Shown here piece after piece: positions 53,935 through 64,000 of a DNA stretch of 64,000 nucleotides; the first letter of the stretch is position 1; each line of letters begins with the position of its first letter. Made by a program: the position numbers and the translations under genes. The DNA comes from Candidatus Gastranaerophilales bacterium (lineage in GTDB: Bacteria; Cyanobacteriota; Vampirovibrionia; Gastranaerophilales; Gastranaerophilaceae). The stretch is from contig CALUUI010000007.1 of assembly GCA_944323925.1 (NCBI GenBank), positions 1 through 64,000 of the forward strand. Reading direction: 5' to 3'. A model generated the notes under the pieces. The model searched no databases. It was not told where the DNA came from and worked only from the letters and a program-made list of their open reading frames with translations.

Positions 53935-56900
53935 ATGTCGACAACGAAATATGCAAAAAGAGTAACTCCGATGGGCATTCCAAACACGAGATTGGATGAT
54001 TTACCGGATTTAATTGACGTGCAGAAGAAATCATTTGAGTGGTTTCTAAAAGAGGGCTTAAAAGAAGAATTACTGGCTTTTAGTCCTGTTAAAGACTATA
54101 CAGGCAGATTAGAATTACATTTTCTGCCAAACTATACCTTTGACAATGCAAAGTACACAGTAGAAGAAGCAAGAATACACGATGCAACCTATGCAAAGCA
54201 GCTACGTGTAATGGTAAGATTAGTAAACCGTGACAGCGGTGAAATAAAGGAACAAGAAGTATATATCGGAGATATTCCGACAATGACTGATAAAGGTACC
54301 TTTATTGTAAACGGAGCAGAACGTGTTATCGTATCGCAGATAGTACGTTCACCTGGTGTTTATTTCAAGAGAGAAGTTTCACCGACCGGAAAACGTTTAT
54401 ATAACGCAACAATGATACCTAACAGAGGTGCATGGTTAAAGATAGAAACAGATTCAAACGATTTAATATATGTAAAAATCGACAAGAACAGAAAGATTCT
54501 TGCAACAACATTACTTAAGGCAATGGGTATAACAGTTTCTGAAATGGAAACATTGTTTACTCACTTTGAGTTTTTGAAAAAGACCTTAGACAAAGATACA
54601 ACAGAAACAACAGATGAAGCATTAATTGAGGTTTATAAGAAACTACGTCCGGGTGATCCTGCATCAGCAGCAGGCGGTCGTCAAATATTGGAAGCAAGAT
54701 TCTTTGATGAAAAGAAATATGACATAGGTAGAGTTGGTCGTTACAAGTTAAACAAAAAACTTAACTTAAACATATCTAAGAACCAACGTACACTTACCGT
54801 TCAAGATATAGTTGCATCAATTGAGTACTTAATCAACTTAACATATGATGAAGGAACTCTTGATGATATTGACCATTTAGGAAACAGAAGAATCCGTTCA
54901 GTTGGTGAATTATTACAAAACCAATTCAGAGTTGGTCTTTCAAGAATTGAAAGAATCGTAAAAGAAAGAATGACTTTACAGGATTCAGAAACATTAACAC
55001 CGTTAAATCTTTTAAACACTAAGCCATTAGTAGCATCATTAAAAGAATTTTTCGGTTCATCACAGTTATCACAATTTATGGATCAAACTAACCCGCTGGC
55101 TGAATTAACCCACAAAAGACGTGTATCAGCATTAGGACCTGGCGGTTTACAAAGAGAACGTGCAGGATTTGCAGTTCGTGACATTCACCCTTCACACTAT
55201 GGGCGTATTTGTCCGGTTGAAACTCCAGAAGGTCCGAACGCAGGTTTGATTGGTTCATTAGCTACTCACGCAAGAGTTAATGATTACGGCTTTGTTGAAT
55301 CACCATTCTTTGTTGTTAAAGACGGTGTTGTAACTGATGAAGTACATTATTTAACAGCTGATGAAGATGAAAACTTCCGTGTAGCACCTGCTGATATTCA
55401 ATTAAACCCTGACAACAGCATTAAAGAAGCGCAAGTTCCTGTTCGTTATCGTTCAGAATTTACAATGTCAGATTCAAGCAAGGTTGACTACGTTGGTGTA
55501 TGTCCGATACAGATAATTTCAGTTGCAACATCAATGATTCCGTTCATTGAACACGATGATGCTAACCGTGCATTGATGGGATCAAACATGCAACGTCAAG
55601 CAGTACCTTTATTCATCACAGAAAGACCTGTTGTAGGTACCGGTCTTGAAGCTAGAGCAGCAAAAGACTCAGGCATGGTAGTGGTTGCAAAAGCTGACGG
55701 TGTTGTTGAAAGAGTTGTTGGTGAAGAAATCATTATAAGAGACGTTCACGGTAAACAACATATACATACATTAATGAAATATGTACGTTCTAACCAAGAC
55801 ACATGTATTAACCAAAGACCAATCGTTCACGAAGGTGATAAAGTTAATGCGGGTGATGTAATAGCAGACGGTGCAGCAACAAGTTGCGGAGAGCTTTCAC
55901 TCGGAAAGAACGTATTAGTTGCATATATGCCTTGGGAAGGATATAACTTCGAAGATGCTATCTTACTTTCAGAAAGATGCGTACACGATGATGTATTCAC
56001 ATCTATTCACATTGAAAAACTTGAAATAGATGCAAGACAAACAAAACTTGGACCGGAAGAAATAACAAGAGAAATACCAAACGTATCAGAAGATGCATTA
56101 AGACACTTAGATGAACGTGGTATTGTTAGAATCGGTGCAAGAGTATATGCTGATGATATCTTGGTAGGAAAAGTAACACCAAAAGGTGAATCAGAACACC
56201 CACCAGAAGAAAAATTATTGAGAGCAATCTTTGCCGAAAAAGCTCGTGACGTAAAAGATAACTCATTAAGAGTACCACACGGTGAAGGCGGTAGAGTTCT
56301 TGATGTTAAAGTGTTTGACAGAGAAAAAGGTGACGAATTACCACCTGGAGCAAACACCGTAATCAGAGTATATATTGCACAAAAACGTAAAGTATCAGTT
56401 GGTGATAAATTATCAGGACGTCACGGTAACAAAGGTATCGTATCAAGAATATTACCAAAAGAAGATATGCCATTCTTACCGGACGGAACACCGGTTGATA
56501 TAGTTCTTAACCCACTGGGTGTACCTTCTCGTATGAACGTTGGTCAAACATACGAATGTTTATTAGGCTTAGCTGCTTACTTAACAAAAGATCATTATGA
56601 AGCACCTTCATTTGATGAAAGATATGGTGAAAACCAGTCTGAAATAGCAACAAAAGCTGAATTACTAAGAGGTATAAAAGAATCAGGTTGCGATTGGGTA
56701 AGAGAAGACGGAAAAGTTTACTTAATCGACGGAAGAACAGGTGAAAGATTTGATGAACCGATTGCAGTTGGTCTTTCATATATTCTTAAACTTGTTCACT
56801 TGGTAGATGACAAAATCCACGCAAGAAGTACCGGACCATACTCATTGGTAACTCAACAACCATTAGGTGGTAAGGCACAATTTGGTGGTCAAAGATTTGG

Positions 56901-57249
56901 AGAAATGGAAGTTTGGGCACTTGAAGCTTATGGTGCAGCTTACACTCTTCAAGAAATGCTTACTATCAAGTCTGACGATGTTAACGGTCGTAACAGAGCT
57001 TATGAATCAATTGTTAAAGGGGACAATATCCCGAGACCGGGTATCCCTGAATCCTTCAAGGTACTTGTAAGAGAATTACAAAGTATTGGTTTGGATATTA
57101 CTGTTGCTAAGAAAAACGGGACAGAAGTTGACTTAATGAGTGATATGGATGATATCAGAAAAGCTGCTCCAAAGAGAACTCTTTCAGACATCGATTCTGA
57201 ATTGTTAAATATCAATTTCTTTGAAACGTCAACTACACTCGGTGATTAA
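53935..57249 (+). CDS. rpoB: DNA-directed RNA polymerase subunit beta
   Basis: The catalytic beta subunit, 1,104 residues, close to the compact cyanobacterial form. Conserved blocks are visible: [20 protein letters not shown], the rifampicin region [66 protein letters not shown] and [29 protein letters not shown] precedes the ATG. rplL is not upstream. The gene follows the SLH protein and has its own upstream region with HLR1-like boxes. rpoC1 starts 16 bases later. Confidence 0.98.
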   Translation: MSTTKYAKRVTPMGIPNTRLDDLPDLIDVQKKSFEWFLKEGLKEELLAFSPVKDYTGRLELHFLPNYTFDNAKYTVEEARIHDATYAKQLRVMVRLVNRDSGEIKEQEVYIGDIPTMTDKGTFIVNGAERVIVSQIVRSPGVYFKREVSPTGKRLYNATMIPNRGAWLKIETDSNDLIYVKIDKNRKILATTLLKAMGITVSEMETLFTHFEFLKKTLDKDTTETTDEALIEVYKKLRPGDPASAAGGRQILEARFFDEKKYDIGRVGRYKLNKKLNLNISKNQRTLTVQDIVASIEYLINLTYDEGTLDDIDHLGNRRIRSVGELLQNQFRVGLSRIERIVKERMTLQDSETLTPLNLLNTKPLVASLKEFFGSSQLSQFMDQTNPLAELTHKRRVSALGPGGLQRERAGFAVRDIHPSHYGRICPVETPEGPNAGLIGSLATHARVNDYGFVESPFFVVKDGVVTDEVHYLTADEDENFRVAPADIQLNPDNSIKEAQVPVRYRSEFTMSDSSKVDYVGVCPIQIISVATSMIPFIEHDDANRALMGSNMQRQAVPLFITERPVVGTGLEARAAKDSGMVVVAKADGVVERVVGEEIIIRDVHGKQHIHTLMKYVRSNQDTCINQRPIVHEGDKVNAGDVIADGAATSCGELSLGKNVLVAYMPWEGYNFEDAILLSERCVHDDVFTSIHIEKLEIDARQTKLGPEEITREIPNVSEDALRHLDERGIVRIGARVYADDILVGKVTPKGESEHPPEEKLLRAIFAEKARDVKDNSLRVPHGEGGRVLDVKVFDREKGDELPPGANTVIRVYIAQKRKVSVGDKLSGRHGNKGIVSRILPKEDMPFLPDGTPVDIVLNPLGVPSRMNVGQTYECLLGLAAYLTKDHYEAPSFDERYGENQSEIATKAELLRGIKESGCDWVREDGKVYLIDGRTGERFDEPIAVGLSYILKLVHLVDDKIHARSTGPYSLVTQQPLGGKAQFGGQRFGEMEVWALEAYGAAYTLQEMLTIKSDDVNGRNRAYESIVKGDNIPRPGIPESFKVLVRELQSIGLDITVAKKNGTEVDLMSDMDDIRKAAPKRTLSDIDSELLNINFFETSTTLGD

Positions 57250-57265
57250 TAAAGGAGAATGAAAA

Positions 57266-58975
57266 TTGTCTACAAGTATTGATTATTTTGATTATATACG
57301 CATAAGCATCGCTTCACCTGAAAGAATATTGAAGTGGTCTTATGGCGAGGTTACAAAACCAGAAACTATTAACTATAGAACCTTAAAACCTGAACGTGAT
57401 GGTTTGTTCTGCGAAAGAATTTTTGGTCCTACAAAGGACTGGGAATGCTATTGCGGTAAATACAAACGCGTAAGACATAAAGGTATTATCTGTGAAAGAT
57501 GCGGAGTTGAAGTTACTGATTCTAAGGTTAGACGTCACAGAATGGGACACATTAAGTTGGCTGCTCCTGTTTCTCACATCTGGTTCTTAAAAGGTATTCC
57601 GTCTTATCTTGGTTTACTCCTTGATATGACCCTTAAAGATCTTGAACAAGTTATTTACTTCAACAACTATGTTGTAATTGATCCGGGTGATTCTAACTTC
57701 AAAAAACTTCAACTCTTATCAGAAGAAGAATATGAAGATTTTCTAATGGAAAATGAAGAATCAACCCTAAAAGTTGGGATTGGTGCAGAAGCTATAAAAG
57801 AATTATTAAGCGAAATTAATATTCACGAACTAGCAGAATCAATCAGAACAGAGTTAGCTGGTCATGTTACTTCTGTTCAAAAGAAAGGGAAATTAATTAA
57901 GAGATTAAGATTACTTGATTCATTAATTTCCTCAGAAACTGAACCAACTTGGATGATAATGGATGTACTTCCTGTTACACCACCTGATTTAAGACCTATG
58001 GTTCAACTAGATGGCGGAAGATTTGCTACATCTGATTTAAACGATTTATATAGAAGAGTAATCAACAGAAACAATCGTTTACAAAGATTGTTAGAAATGG
58101 GCGCACCTGAAATCATCGTTAGAAACGAAAAACGTATGTTACAAGAAGCAGTTGACGCTCTTATTGATAACGGCAGACGCGGAAGAACAGTTGTTGGTCC
58201 AAATAACAGAGCACTTAAGTCATTGTCTAACATTATTGAAGGTAAACAAGGTCGTTTCCGTCAAAACTTGTTAGGTAAACGTGTTGACTACTCTGGTCGT
58301 TCAGTTATTGTTGTTGGACCATCATTAAAATTAAACCAATGCGGTTTGCCGAAAGAAATGGCAATAGAATTATTTAAGCCGTTTGTTGTTAATAAATTAA
58401 TAGAACGTGGACACGTTCAAAACATAAAATCAGCAAAGAAAATGATTGAACGTTCTGAAGCTAAAGTCTGGGATATCTTGGAAGAGATAATTGAAGGACA
58501 CCCGGTAATGTTAAACCGTGCACCAACCCTTCACAGACTTGGTATTCAGGCATTTGAACCTAAATTAGTTGAAGGAAGAGCTATTCAACTTCACCCATTG
58601 GTATGTACAGCATTTAACGCTGACTTCGATGGTGACCAAATGGCGGTTCACGTACCTTTATCTATTGAAGCTCAAACGGAAGCAAGAATGCTTATGTTAG
58701 CTACAAACAATATTCTGGCACCTGCTAACGGTAAGCCTATTATTACTCCATCTCAAGATATGGTTCTTGGTATGTATTACCTGACTATATTAAAAGATCC
58801 TGAAATGCCTGTAAAAGGTTATTTCTATAACTTCCAAGATGCAATTTCTGCTCTTGAAGTTGGAGTTATAAAACTACACGATAAGATTGTTGTTAGAGAT
58901 GAACACGGAAAACGTATCGAAACAACCGTTGGTAGAATTATATTTAACGAAGAAGTTAGAAAAGCACTTGCTTAA
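57266..58975 (+). CDS. rpoC1: RNA polymerase subunit gamma (N-terminal part of beta')
   Basis: The N-terminal part of a split beta' subunit, 569 residues. Zinc ligands C61, C63, C76 and C79 lie in [20 protein letters not shown]. The active-site NADFDGD is at 451-457, with D453, D455 and D457 binding catalytic magnesium. The protein ends soon after the bridge to the secondary-channel region, and rpoC2 continues the sequence from a separate start 28 bases on. The break is at the position used by cyanobacteria and plastids. The start is TTG, with AAAGGAGAA upstream. Confidence 0.97.
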   Translation: MSTSIDYFDYIRISIASPERILKWSYGEVTKPETINYRTLKPERDGLFCERIFGPTKDWECYCGKYKRVRHKGIICERCGVEVTDSKVRRHRMGHIKLAAPVSHIWFLKGIPSYLGLLLDMTLKDLEQVIYFNNYVVIDPGDSNFKKLQLLSEEEYEDFLMENEESTLKVGIGAEAIKELLSEINIHELAESIRTELAGHVTSVQKKGKLIKRLRLLDSLISSETEPTWMIMDVLPVTPPDLRPMVQLDGGRFATSDLNDLYRRVINRNNRLQRLLEMGAPEIIVRNEKRMLQEAVDALIDNGRRGRTVVGPNNRALKSLSNIIEGKQGRFRQNLLGKRVDYSGRSVIVVGPSLKLNQCGLPKEMAIELFKPFVVNKLIERGHVQNIKSAKKMIERSEAKVWDILEEIIEGHPVMLNRAPTLHRLGIQAFEPKLVEGRAIQLHPLVCTAFNADFDGDQMAVHVPLSIEAQTEARMLMLATNNILAPANGKPIITPSQDMVLGMYYLTILKDPEMPVKGYFYNFQDAISALEVGVIKLHDKIVVRDEHGKRIETTVGRIIFNEEVRKALA

Positions 58976-59003
58976 TTAAAAAGGAAATTGAGGAAATATA
59001 AAT

Positions 59004-62000
59004 ATGGAAAATACATACACACACTCAAAAGCAGCTCCTGAATTTATTAACAAACAAATGGACAAAGGCGGGTTAAAGAACCTTTTATCCCAAATTTATC
59101 TTGAATACGGCGGAGCTAAGACTGCTGAATTAGCTAACACTCTTAAAAACCTTGGTTACAAATATGCAACTAAGTCTGGTGTTACTATTTCTATTGCAGA
59201 CTTGTCAGTTCCTGCTGTAAAAAAAGATTTGTTAAAACAGGCTGAAGAAGAAATTGAAAAATCAACAAACAGATACCTAAAAGGTGAAATCACAGAGGTT
59301 GAAAGATATACAAAAGTTATTGACACTTGGTCTGAAACAACTGCAAAATTAACAGAACAAGTAGTTGAAAATTTTGATAAATTAAACCCTGTATATATGA
59401 TGGCATTCTCTGGTGCAAGAGGTAACTTATCACAGGTTTCACAATTAGTTGGTATGCGTGGTTTGATGGCTGATGCGCAAGGTCAAATCATCGACTTACC
59501 TATTAAATCTAACTTTAAAGAAGGTCTTTCAGTTACCGAATATATTATTTCATCATACGGTGCAAGAAAAGGGCTGGTTGATACCGCTTTAAAAACAGCT
59601 GACTCTGGTTACTTAACAAGACGTTTGGTTGACGTTGCCCAAGATGTTATTATTCGTGCTAAAGATTGCGGTACTGATAAATACATCAATATGAAGCCGA
59701 TTATGGATGGTGATACTGTTATTGTTCCTCTAGTTGACAGATTATTGGGTAGAACTGTTGCTCAAGATATTCTTGATGCTAATGGTAATGTACTAGTTAA
59801 AGCAAACACTACTTTAGACAGAAATGATATCAGAAAAATTAAAAATCTTAATTTAACTGAATTAAAAGTTCGTTCTGGTTTAACTTGTGGTCTTGATTAC
59901 GGTGTTTGCCAAAAATGTTACGGATGGGCTCTTACTACTCAAAAACCTGTTGATATTGGTGAAGCAATCGGTATTATCGCGGCTCAATCAATTGGTGAAC
60001 CTGGTACGCAGCTTACAATGAGAACATTCCACACCGGTGGTGTATTCAAAGGCTCTGGAGCTATGAAAACGGTTGAAGCTGGAGTTAATGGTAAAGTTAA
60101 ATCTTCTATCAAAACCAGAGAATTAAGAACTCGCCACGGTGACATTGTACAAGTTTCTATTTATGAATCCGATATTGAAATTGTTGGAGAAAAGAAAACT
60201 GAAAAATGTCATATTCCAGCAGGTGCAATTATACACTTTAACGATGGTATGGAAGTAAAAAAAGGATATAAACTTGCTGAATATGAACCTGTATCATCTG
60301 GTGATGGTAGCCGTCTTACTGAAAAAGCAACAAAAGATATCACTTCTGATTTATCTGGAGAAGTTTATTTTGAAGACTTTGTTGCAGATGAAAAGAAAGA
60401 CAGACAAGGTAACATTTCAAGAACTGCTAACAAGAATGGTATCGTTTGGGTAATTGGTGGTGATGTTTATAACCTTCCAGGCGGCTCTAAAGTTCTTGTT
60501 AAAAATGAACAAAAAGTTAAACAAGGTGAGAAACTAGCTGAAACCTTAACTGTTTGTGAACACGGCGGTGAGGTTCGTTATTCAGAAGACCTTGAAATCG
60601 AACAAGTTAAGTTTGAAGGAGAAACTATTAACAAAATTGTTAAAGGTAAAGAAATTACTATTGTTATAGCATCTTTAATCCCTTCAAATGCAACCTTTGA
60701 ACAAACGAAAAAAGAACAAATCTGGACAGTTAATAAAACAGGTGAGCGTTATATCGTTAAAACACCAACTGACACAACGGTTGAAAATGGTATGATTATC
60801 GCTGAACTTATTGATGATGAATGTTCTGTTTCTTCCTCAGGTGAAATCAAATACGTTGATGTCGAAGTCGATGAAAATCAAATAGTAACAAAACCTGGTA
60901 CTGTTGTATTCATTCCTGAAGAAGTTCATCAAATTAATAAAGATTCATCTTTAAAGATGGTTGAAAATGGAACTTTCGTTACCGCTGGTACAGAAGTTGT
61001 AAAAGATATTTATACTCACATTGATGGTATTGTTGAGTTTAAAGAATTCAACGATATTATTCATGAAATAACAGTTAGACCTGGAGAAGTTCATACTTTA
61101 CAAAGCATTAGCGAACTTAAAGTTGAAGAAGGCGCAGTTGTTGAAAAAGGAACTGTTATTGCTAAAGGTATAAAGGCTTCTGAAACTTCTATTGTCTCTA
61201 TTATGGAATCTGATTTTGATGATTTAGATATCGATGATTTAGATGAAGAAATAGAATCTACTCTTGGTATGTCTGATGATGAAGAAAGTATAGAAGACAA
61301 GCCTGTACAAATTCTTATTAGACCTGTTCAAGTTCTTAATGTTGAATCTAAAGATGTATCAATTAGATTTAATTCTTCAGACAATCTAATCAGTATGGTT
61401 CCTGTTACTCAGCTTCAATATAAAGATGGGGCAAGAGTTAGAAATATCGACGGTGCTACATTAACAAGAACAAGCCTTGTTCTTCAAATGCAAGGTTATT
61501 TATCTCACTTAAAAGGTCTTGTTGAATTAAACGAACAAGGAGAGTTAAAGATTGTTGTTCTTGAAACATTAATTGTTCGTCGTGAATTGGAAGGCAATTC
61601 GAAAATGAACGCAGCCCTTCAAACTGAATTACTTGTTAATAATGGTGAAGTTATTAAACCTAAAACTCCAGTAGCTAAAACAGAAGTTCTAGCTATTAAT
61701 GATGGGGTTGCAGCTATTAATGAAAAACTTACAGATTCAAGAAGATTACTTGTTAACTGTGATAGTTACGAATCTAGAGTTAAAATTTCATCAGAAAGTA
61801 AAGTTAAAAAGGGTGAATTTGTAAGACTAGACCAAGAACTAACTGCTAAAGGTGACTTAGCACCTGTATCTGGTAAAGTTATTTCTGTTTCTAAGAATGA
61901 AATAGTTATAAGAAATGGACGTCCATACTTAATCAGCCCAGGGACTATGTTACAATTAGAAGCTGGTGCTCTTGTTCTACGTGGCGATATGTTAGCAACT

Positions 62001-62855
62001 CTTGTATTTGAAAGACAAAAAACTGGCGACATCGTTCAAGGTTTACCAAGAGTTGAAGAATTACTTGAAGGCAGAAAGCCTAAAGATTGTGCTATTCTTG
62101 CAGAATCTGATGGCGTTGCTGAAATTGAAATAGAAGATGAAGTTCCTAGATTATTCTTAGTTACAGATAATGGTAGAACTGAAATCAAATTCGCTATTGA
62201 TGCAAGTATTCTTGTTTCTAACAAGCAGCAAATCAAAAAAGGTCAACCTTTAACTAGCGGTCCTCTTAACCCACAAGATGTTATTAGACTTTGCGGACCT
62301 AGAGCTGCTCAACAATATCTTGTTGACGAAGTTCAACGTGTTTACCGTTCTCAAGGTGTTGAAATCGCTGACAAACATATTGAAATTATCGTTAGACAAA
62401 TGACTAAGAAAATTAGAGTTGTTGACCCTGGAGATACTAATTTGTTACCAGGTGAACTTATCGAACTTCAAGCATTTGAACACGAAAATGAAATAATTAG
62501 AAATGCCGGTGGTACAGAAGCAACTTGTGAATATATGCTTTTAGGTATTACCAAGGCGTCTTTGAATACTGAAAGTTTCATTTCGGCAGCTTCTTTCCAA
62601 GAAACTACTAGAATCTTAACTGAAGCAGCAGTTGAAGGTAAAAAAGACTTATTAAGAGGTTTGAAAGAAAACGTTATTATTGGTCGTTTAATACCGGCTG
62701 GTACAGGTTTGCACCACTTAACTAATGCTAGCGAAGAAAGAGATAAAGAAGCTCAAAGAAGAGCTGCTCAACGTAATCAAGCTAGAAAACCTTCTGCTAT
62801 TTTAGAAGAAATTGAAGGGATGTTCGGCGCTCCTGATTACATTGTTGGTGAATAG
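59004..62855 (+). CDS. rpoC2: RNA polymerase subunit beta' (C-terminal part)
   Basis: The C-terminal part of beta', 1,283 residues. It begins with the trigger-loop-side segments (MMAFSGARGNLSQVSQLVGMRG and GYLTRRLVDVAQDV). The second zinc site (LTCGLDYGVCQKC) and IGIIAAQSIGEPGTQLTMRT follow. A long insertion of about 600 residues, made of repeated sandwich-barrel hybrid motifs (KKGYKLAEYEPV, EKGTVIAKG and similar), is the feature typical of cyanobacterial RpoC2. The core resumes at TGDIVQGLPRVEELLEGRKPK and ends with TRILTEAAVEGKKD and the C-terminal helix. AAAGGAAA precedes the ATG. Confidence 0.97.
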   Translation: MENTYTHSKAAPEFINKQMDKGGLKNLLSQIYLEYGGAKTAELANTLKNLGYKYATKSGVTISIADLSVPAVKKDLLKQAEEEIEKSTNRYLKGEITEVERYTKVIDTWSETTAKLTEQVVENFDKLNPVYMMAFSGARGNLSQVSQLVGMRGLMADAQGQIIDLPIKSNFKEGLSVTEYIISSYGARKGLVDTALKTADSGYLTRRLVDVAQDVIIRAKDCGTDKYINMKPIMDGDTVIVPLVDRLLGRTVAQDILDANGNVLVKANTTLDRNDIRKIKNLNLTELKVRSGLTCGLDYGVCQKCYGWALTTQKPVDIGEAIGIIAAQSIGEPGTQLTMRTFHTGGVFKGSGAMKTVEAGVNGKVKSSIKTRELRTRHGDIVQVSIYESDIEIVGEKKTEKCHIPAGAIIHFNDGMEVKKGYKLAEYEPVSSGDGSRLTEKATKDITSDLSGEVYFEDFVADEKKDRQGNISRTANKNGIVWVIGGDVYNLPGGSKVLVKNEQKVKQGEKLAETLTVCEHGGEVRYSEDLEIEQVKFEGETINKIVKGKEITIVIASLIPSNATFEQTKKEQIWTVNKTGERYIVKTPTDTTVENGMIIAELIDDECSVSSSGEIKYVDVEVDENQIVTKPGTVVFIPEEVHQINKDSSLKMVENGTFVTAGTEVVKDIYTHIDGIVEFKEFNDIIHEITVRPGEVHTLQSISELKVEEGAVVEKGTVIAKGIKASETSIVSIMESDFDDLDIDDLDEEIESTLGMSDDEESIEDKPVQILIRPVQVLNVESKDVSIRFNSSDNLISMVPVTQLQYKDGARVRNIDGATLTRTSLVLQMQGYLSHLKGLVELNEQGELKIVVLETLIVRRELEGNSKMNAALQTELLVNNGEVIKPKTPVAKTEVLAINDGVAAINEKLTDSRRLLVNCDSYESRVKISSESKVKKGEFVRLDQELTAKGDLAPVSGKVISVSKNEIVIRNGRPYLISPGTMLQLEAGALVLRGDMLATLVFERQKTGDIVQGLPRVEELLEGRKPKDCAILAESDGVAEIEIEDEVPRLFLVTDNGRTEIKFAIDASILVSNKQQIKKGQPLTSGPLNPQDVIRLCGPRAAQQYLVDEVQRVYRSQGVEIADKHIEIIVRQMTKKIRVVDPGDTNLLPGELIELQAFEHENEIIRNAGGTEATCEYMLLGITKASLNTESFISAASFQETTRILTEAAVEGKKDLLRGLKENVIIGRLIPAGTGLHHLTNASEERDKEAQRRAAQRNQARKPSAILEEIEGMFGAPDYIVGE

Positions 62856-62872
62856 TTATTTCTAAGAAATAA

Positions 62873-62905
62873 AAAAACAGGCTTGATAATATCAAGCCTG
62901 TTTTT
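62873..62905 (+). terminator. Terminator after rpoC2
   Basis: A 15-bp perfect stem (62873-62887 with 62891-62905) with a 3-base loop and a T run, 17 bases after the stop. Confidence 0.93.
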
Positions 62906-62925
62906 CTTATTTCTGTATTTTTTGA

Positions 62926-62931
62926 TATAAT
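62926..62931 (+). promoter_or_regulatory. Extended -10 box giving a leaderless ABC-transporter mRNA
   Basis: TGA-TATAAT (62926-62931) lies 6 bases before the ATG at 62938. There is no Shine-Dalgarno. Confidence 0.6.
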
Positions 62932-62937
62932 CATTTT

Positions 62938-64000
62938 ATGTTTTTAGTTAATTTAAAAAAATTCATCAAATACTTTGCTAATAACAAGAAAAAAGAATTA
63001 TTCGCTTACACTGTAATGTCATATTTCGCTTCTGTTCTGGAAGTTTTTGGCGTTGCTATTGTTTACCCATTTATTCTAATTCTTTTAAAGCCTGATTTTT
63101 ATTATAAACTACCTGTAAATATTTCACCTATATGGCTAGGATTTGGAATTTTCTTGATTTTTATATTAAAAAACATTTATATGATTTTATGTATTAAATA
63201 TCAAGCAAAACTTGTAAAAGAAATTGAAACAGATATTATGAAACAATTTTTCAATTTCTTCCTATATTCGTCTTATCAAGCAACTTCTACCATACCAAGA
63301 GGTTACAAAGAAAGAGCTCTTACAGTTCTTACTTTAGAAAGTGTAAATAATTTTTTTGTAAGAGTACTGAATCTAAATATTAACGCGGCAATCGTCTTAT
63401 CCATTCTTTTGTTGCTATTTATCAAATTCCCTATTCCTGCAATTATTACATCGGTTTTCGCTGTATTTATCATTTTCTTCCAAAATCAAAAGAATAAAAA
63501 ATCCTTAAAATCAACATCAGAAAAGTTATGGGCTGAGCAAAAATACTATGACGAATTAAAAGCAGCTATTATGCCGAATTTAAAACTAATCAAAATTACA
63601 GGAAACGAAATCGATATTGATAACACAATTAATTCTACGCTTGATAAACTTAAAATTGTACAAGCAGATTTTTTTGCTAAAAATTCTTACCAACCGTATA
63701 TTCTTGAGCCATTAGTAATATTACTTTTGTTCATTATGATTGGCGTTATATATTTGACTGAGCCAAACGATACGAATATCCTAATTGCTTCTTTTGCAAT
63801 AGTTGCATCTGCTATTTTTAGGATACTTCCAGCTCTTGCTCGTATTCAATCATCTCTTAATGGAATCTTGCTTGGCAGAAAATATGTAAAAGAGCTTATT
63901 GAATTTTACGAAAAATTTAATATCAATAATTTTTCTAATAATAACATTAATAAAAATATCGAATTTAAGAAAAATATTACCCTTAAGAATGTTTCTTTCC
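62938..64000 (+). CDS. ABC transporter, membrane domain (3' end outside window)
   Basis: A reading frame open from the ATG at 62938 to the window edge (354 codons). The N-terminal region (MFLVNLKKFIKYFANNKKKE) leads into several membrane helices: ASVLEVFGVAIVYPFILILL, ISPIWLGFGIFLIFILKNIY, AAIVLSILLLLFIKF, AIITSVFAVFIIFF and ILEPLVILLLFIMIGVIYL. The layout matches the type I exporter fold of MsbA/PglK-like lipid or lipid-oligosaccharide flippases. The last residues (IEFKKNITLKNVSF) are the usual entry into the nucleotide-binding domain, whose Walker motifs lie beyond the window. Predicted leaderless. Confidence 0.85.
   Translation, partial: MFLVNLKKFIKYFANNKKKELFAYTVMSYFASVLEVFGVAIVYPFILILLKPDFYYKLPVNISPIWLGFGIFLIFILKNIYMILCIKYQAKLVKEIETDIMKQFFNFFLYSSYQATSTIPRGYKERALTVLTLESVNNFFVRVLNLNINAAIVLSILLLLFIKFPIPAIITSVFAVFIIFFQNQKNKKSLKSTSEKLWAEQKYYDELKAAIMPNLKLIKITGNEIDIDNTINSTLDKLKIVQADFFAKNSYQPYILEPLVILLLFIMIGVIYLTEPNDTNILIASFAIVASAIFRILPALARIQSSLNGILLGRKYVKELIEFYEKFNINNFSNNNINKNIEFKKNITLKNVSF

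Overview
The window is AT-rich bacterial chromosome from the cyanobacterial lineage but without any photosynthesis gene. The RNA polymerase beta' subunit is split into two genes (rpoC1 and rpoC2), a trait of Cyanobacteria and their non-photosynthetic sisters. A DUF3326 protein, an SLH-domain envelope protein, a minC-minD-minE operon, a GH57/DUF3536 glycosidase and a flagellar FliD occur beside many uncharacterised surface-type proteins. Together these point to a Vampirovibrionia/Melainabacteria genome, most likely a gut Gastranaerophilales. This assignment is an inference from gene content.

Layout. 1-4.1 kb: the end of a very large putative zinc metallopeptidase and a small unknown gene. 4.2-8.1 kb: gyrB, adk, map. 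8.1-14.1 kb: a glycosyltransferase, then an overlapping signalling operon (GAF/HD-GYP, secreted TPR, two LuxR-type response regulators, pentapeptide repeat) and a convergent glutaredoxin. 14.2-17.6 kb: yebC, ssb, a four-carbon acid sugar kinase and a PdxA-family dehydrogenase. 17.6-20 kb: minCDE. 20-22.3 kb: a small membrane protein and fliD. 22.3-24.9 kb: a cobalamin-riboswitch-like leader driving three unknown genes. 25-28.7 kb: dnaK, a small unknown and a C-terminal processing protease. 28.8-35.5 kb: two very large unknown proteins, convergent on one terminator. 35.7-40.9 kb: rdgB-uppS and a GH57/OmpH operon. 40.9-51.6 kb: a membrane-anchored GH77-like protein, a sigma factor, ftsL-like/rsmH, a PLP enzyme, two unknowns sharing a duplicated promoter, MCE and upp, a prepilin-like protein and DUF3326. 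51.7-62.9 kb: the SLH protein, rpoB, rpoC1, rpoC2. The window ends inside an ABC transporter.

Main discoveries. (1) The leader at 22297-22386 has the P3-P6 junction, the J6/3 sequence and a perfectly complementary L5-L13 kissing loop of a compact cobalamin riboswitch, yet it precedes genes with no known B12 role. One of them encodes a membrane protein with a clear internal duplication. (2) At least eight intergenic direct repeats of the form KTTACAWW-N2-KTTACAWW, resembling the cyanobacterial RpaB (HLR1) box, lie before fliD, rpoB and several unknown genes. (3) Four genes have TATAAT exactly six bases before the ATG and no Shine-Dalgarno, which predicts leaderless mRNAs. (4) Two unrelated large proteins share an N-terminal FQxR...SEAK motif. 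No tRNA, rRNA, CRISPR array or insertion sequence was seen, and no gene-free stretch exceeds 300 bases.
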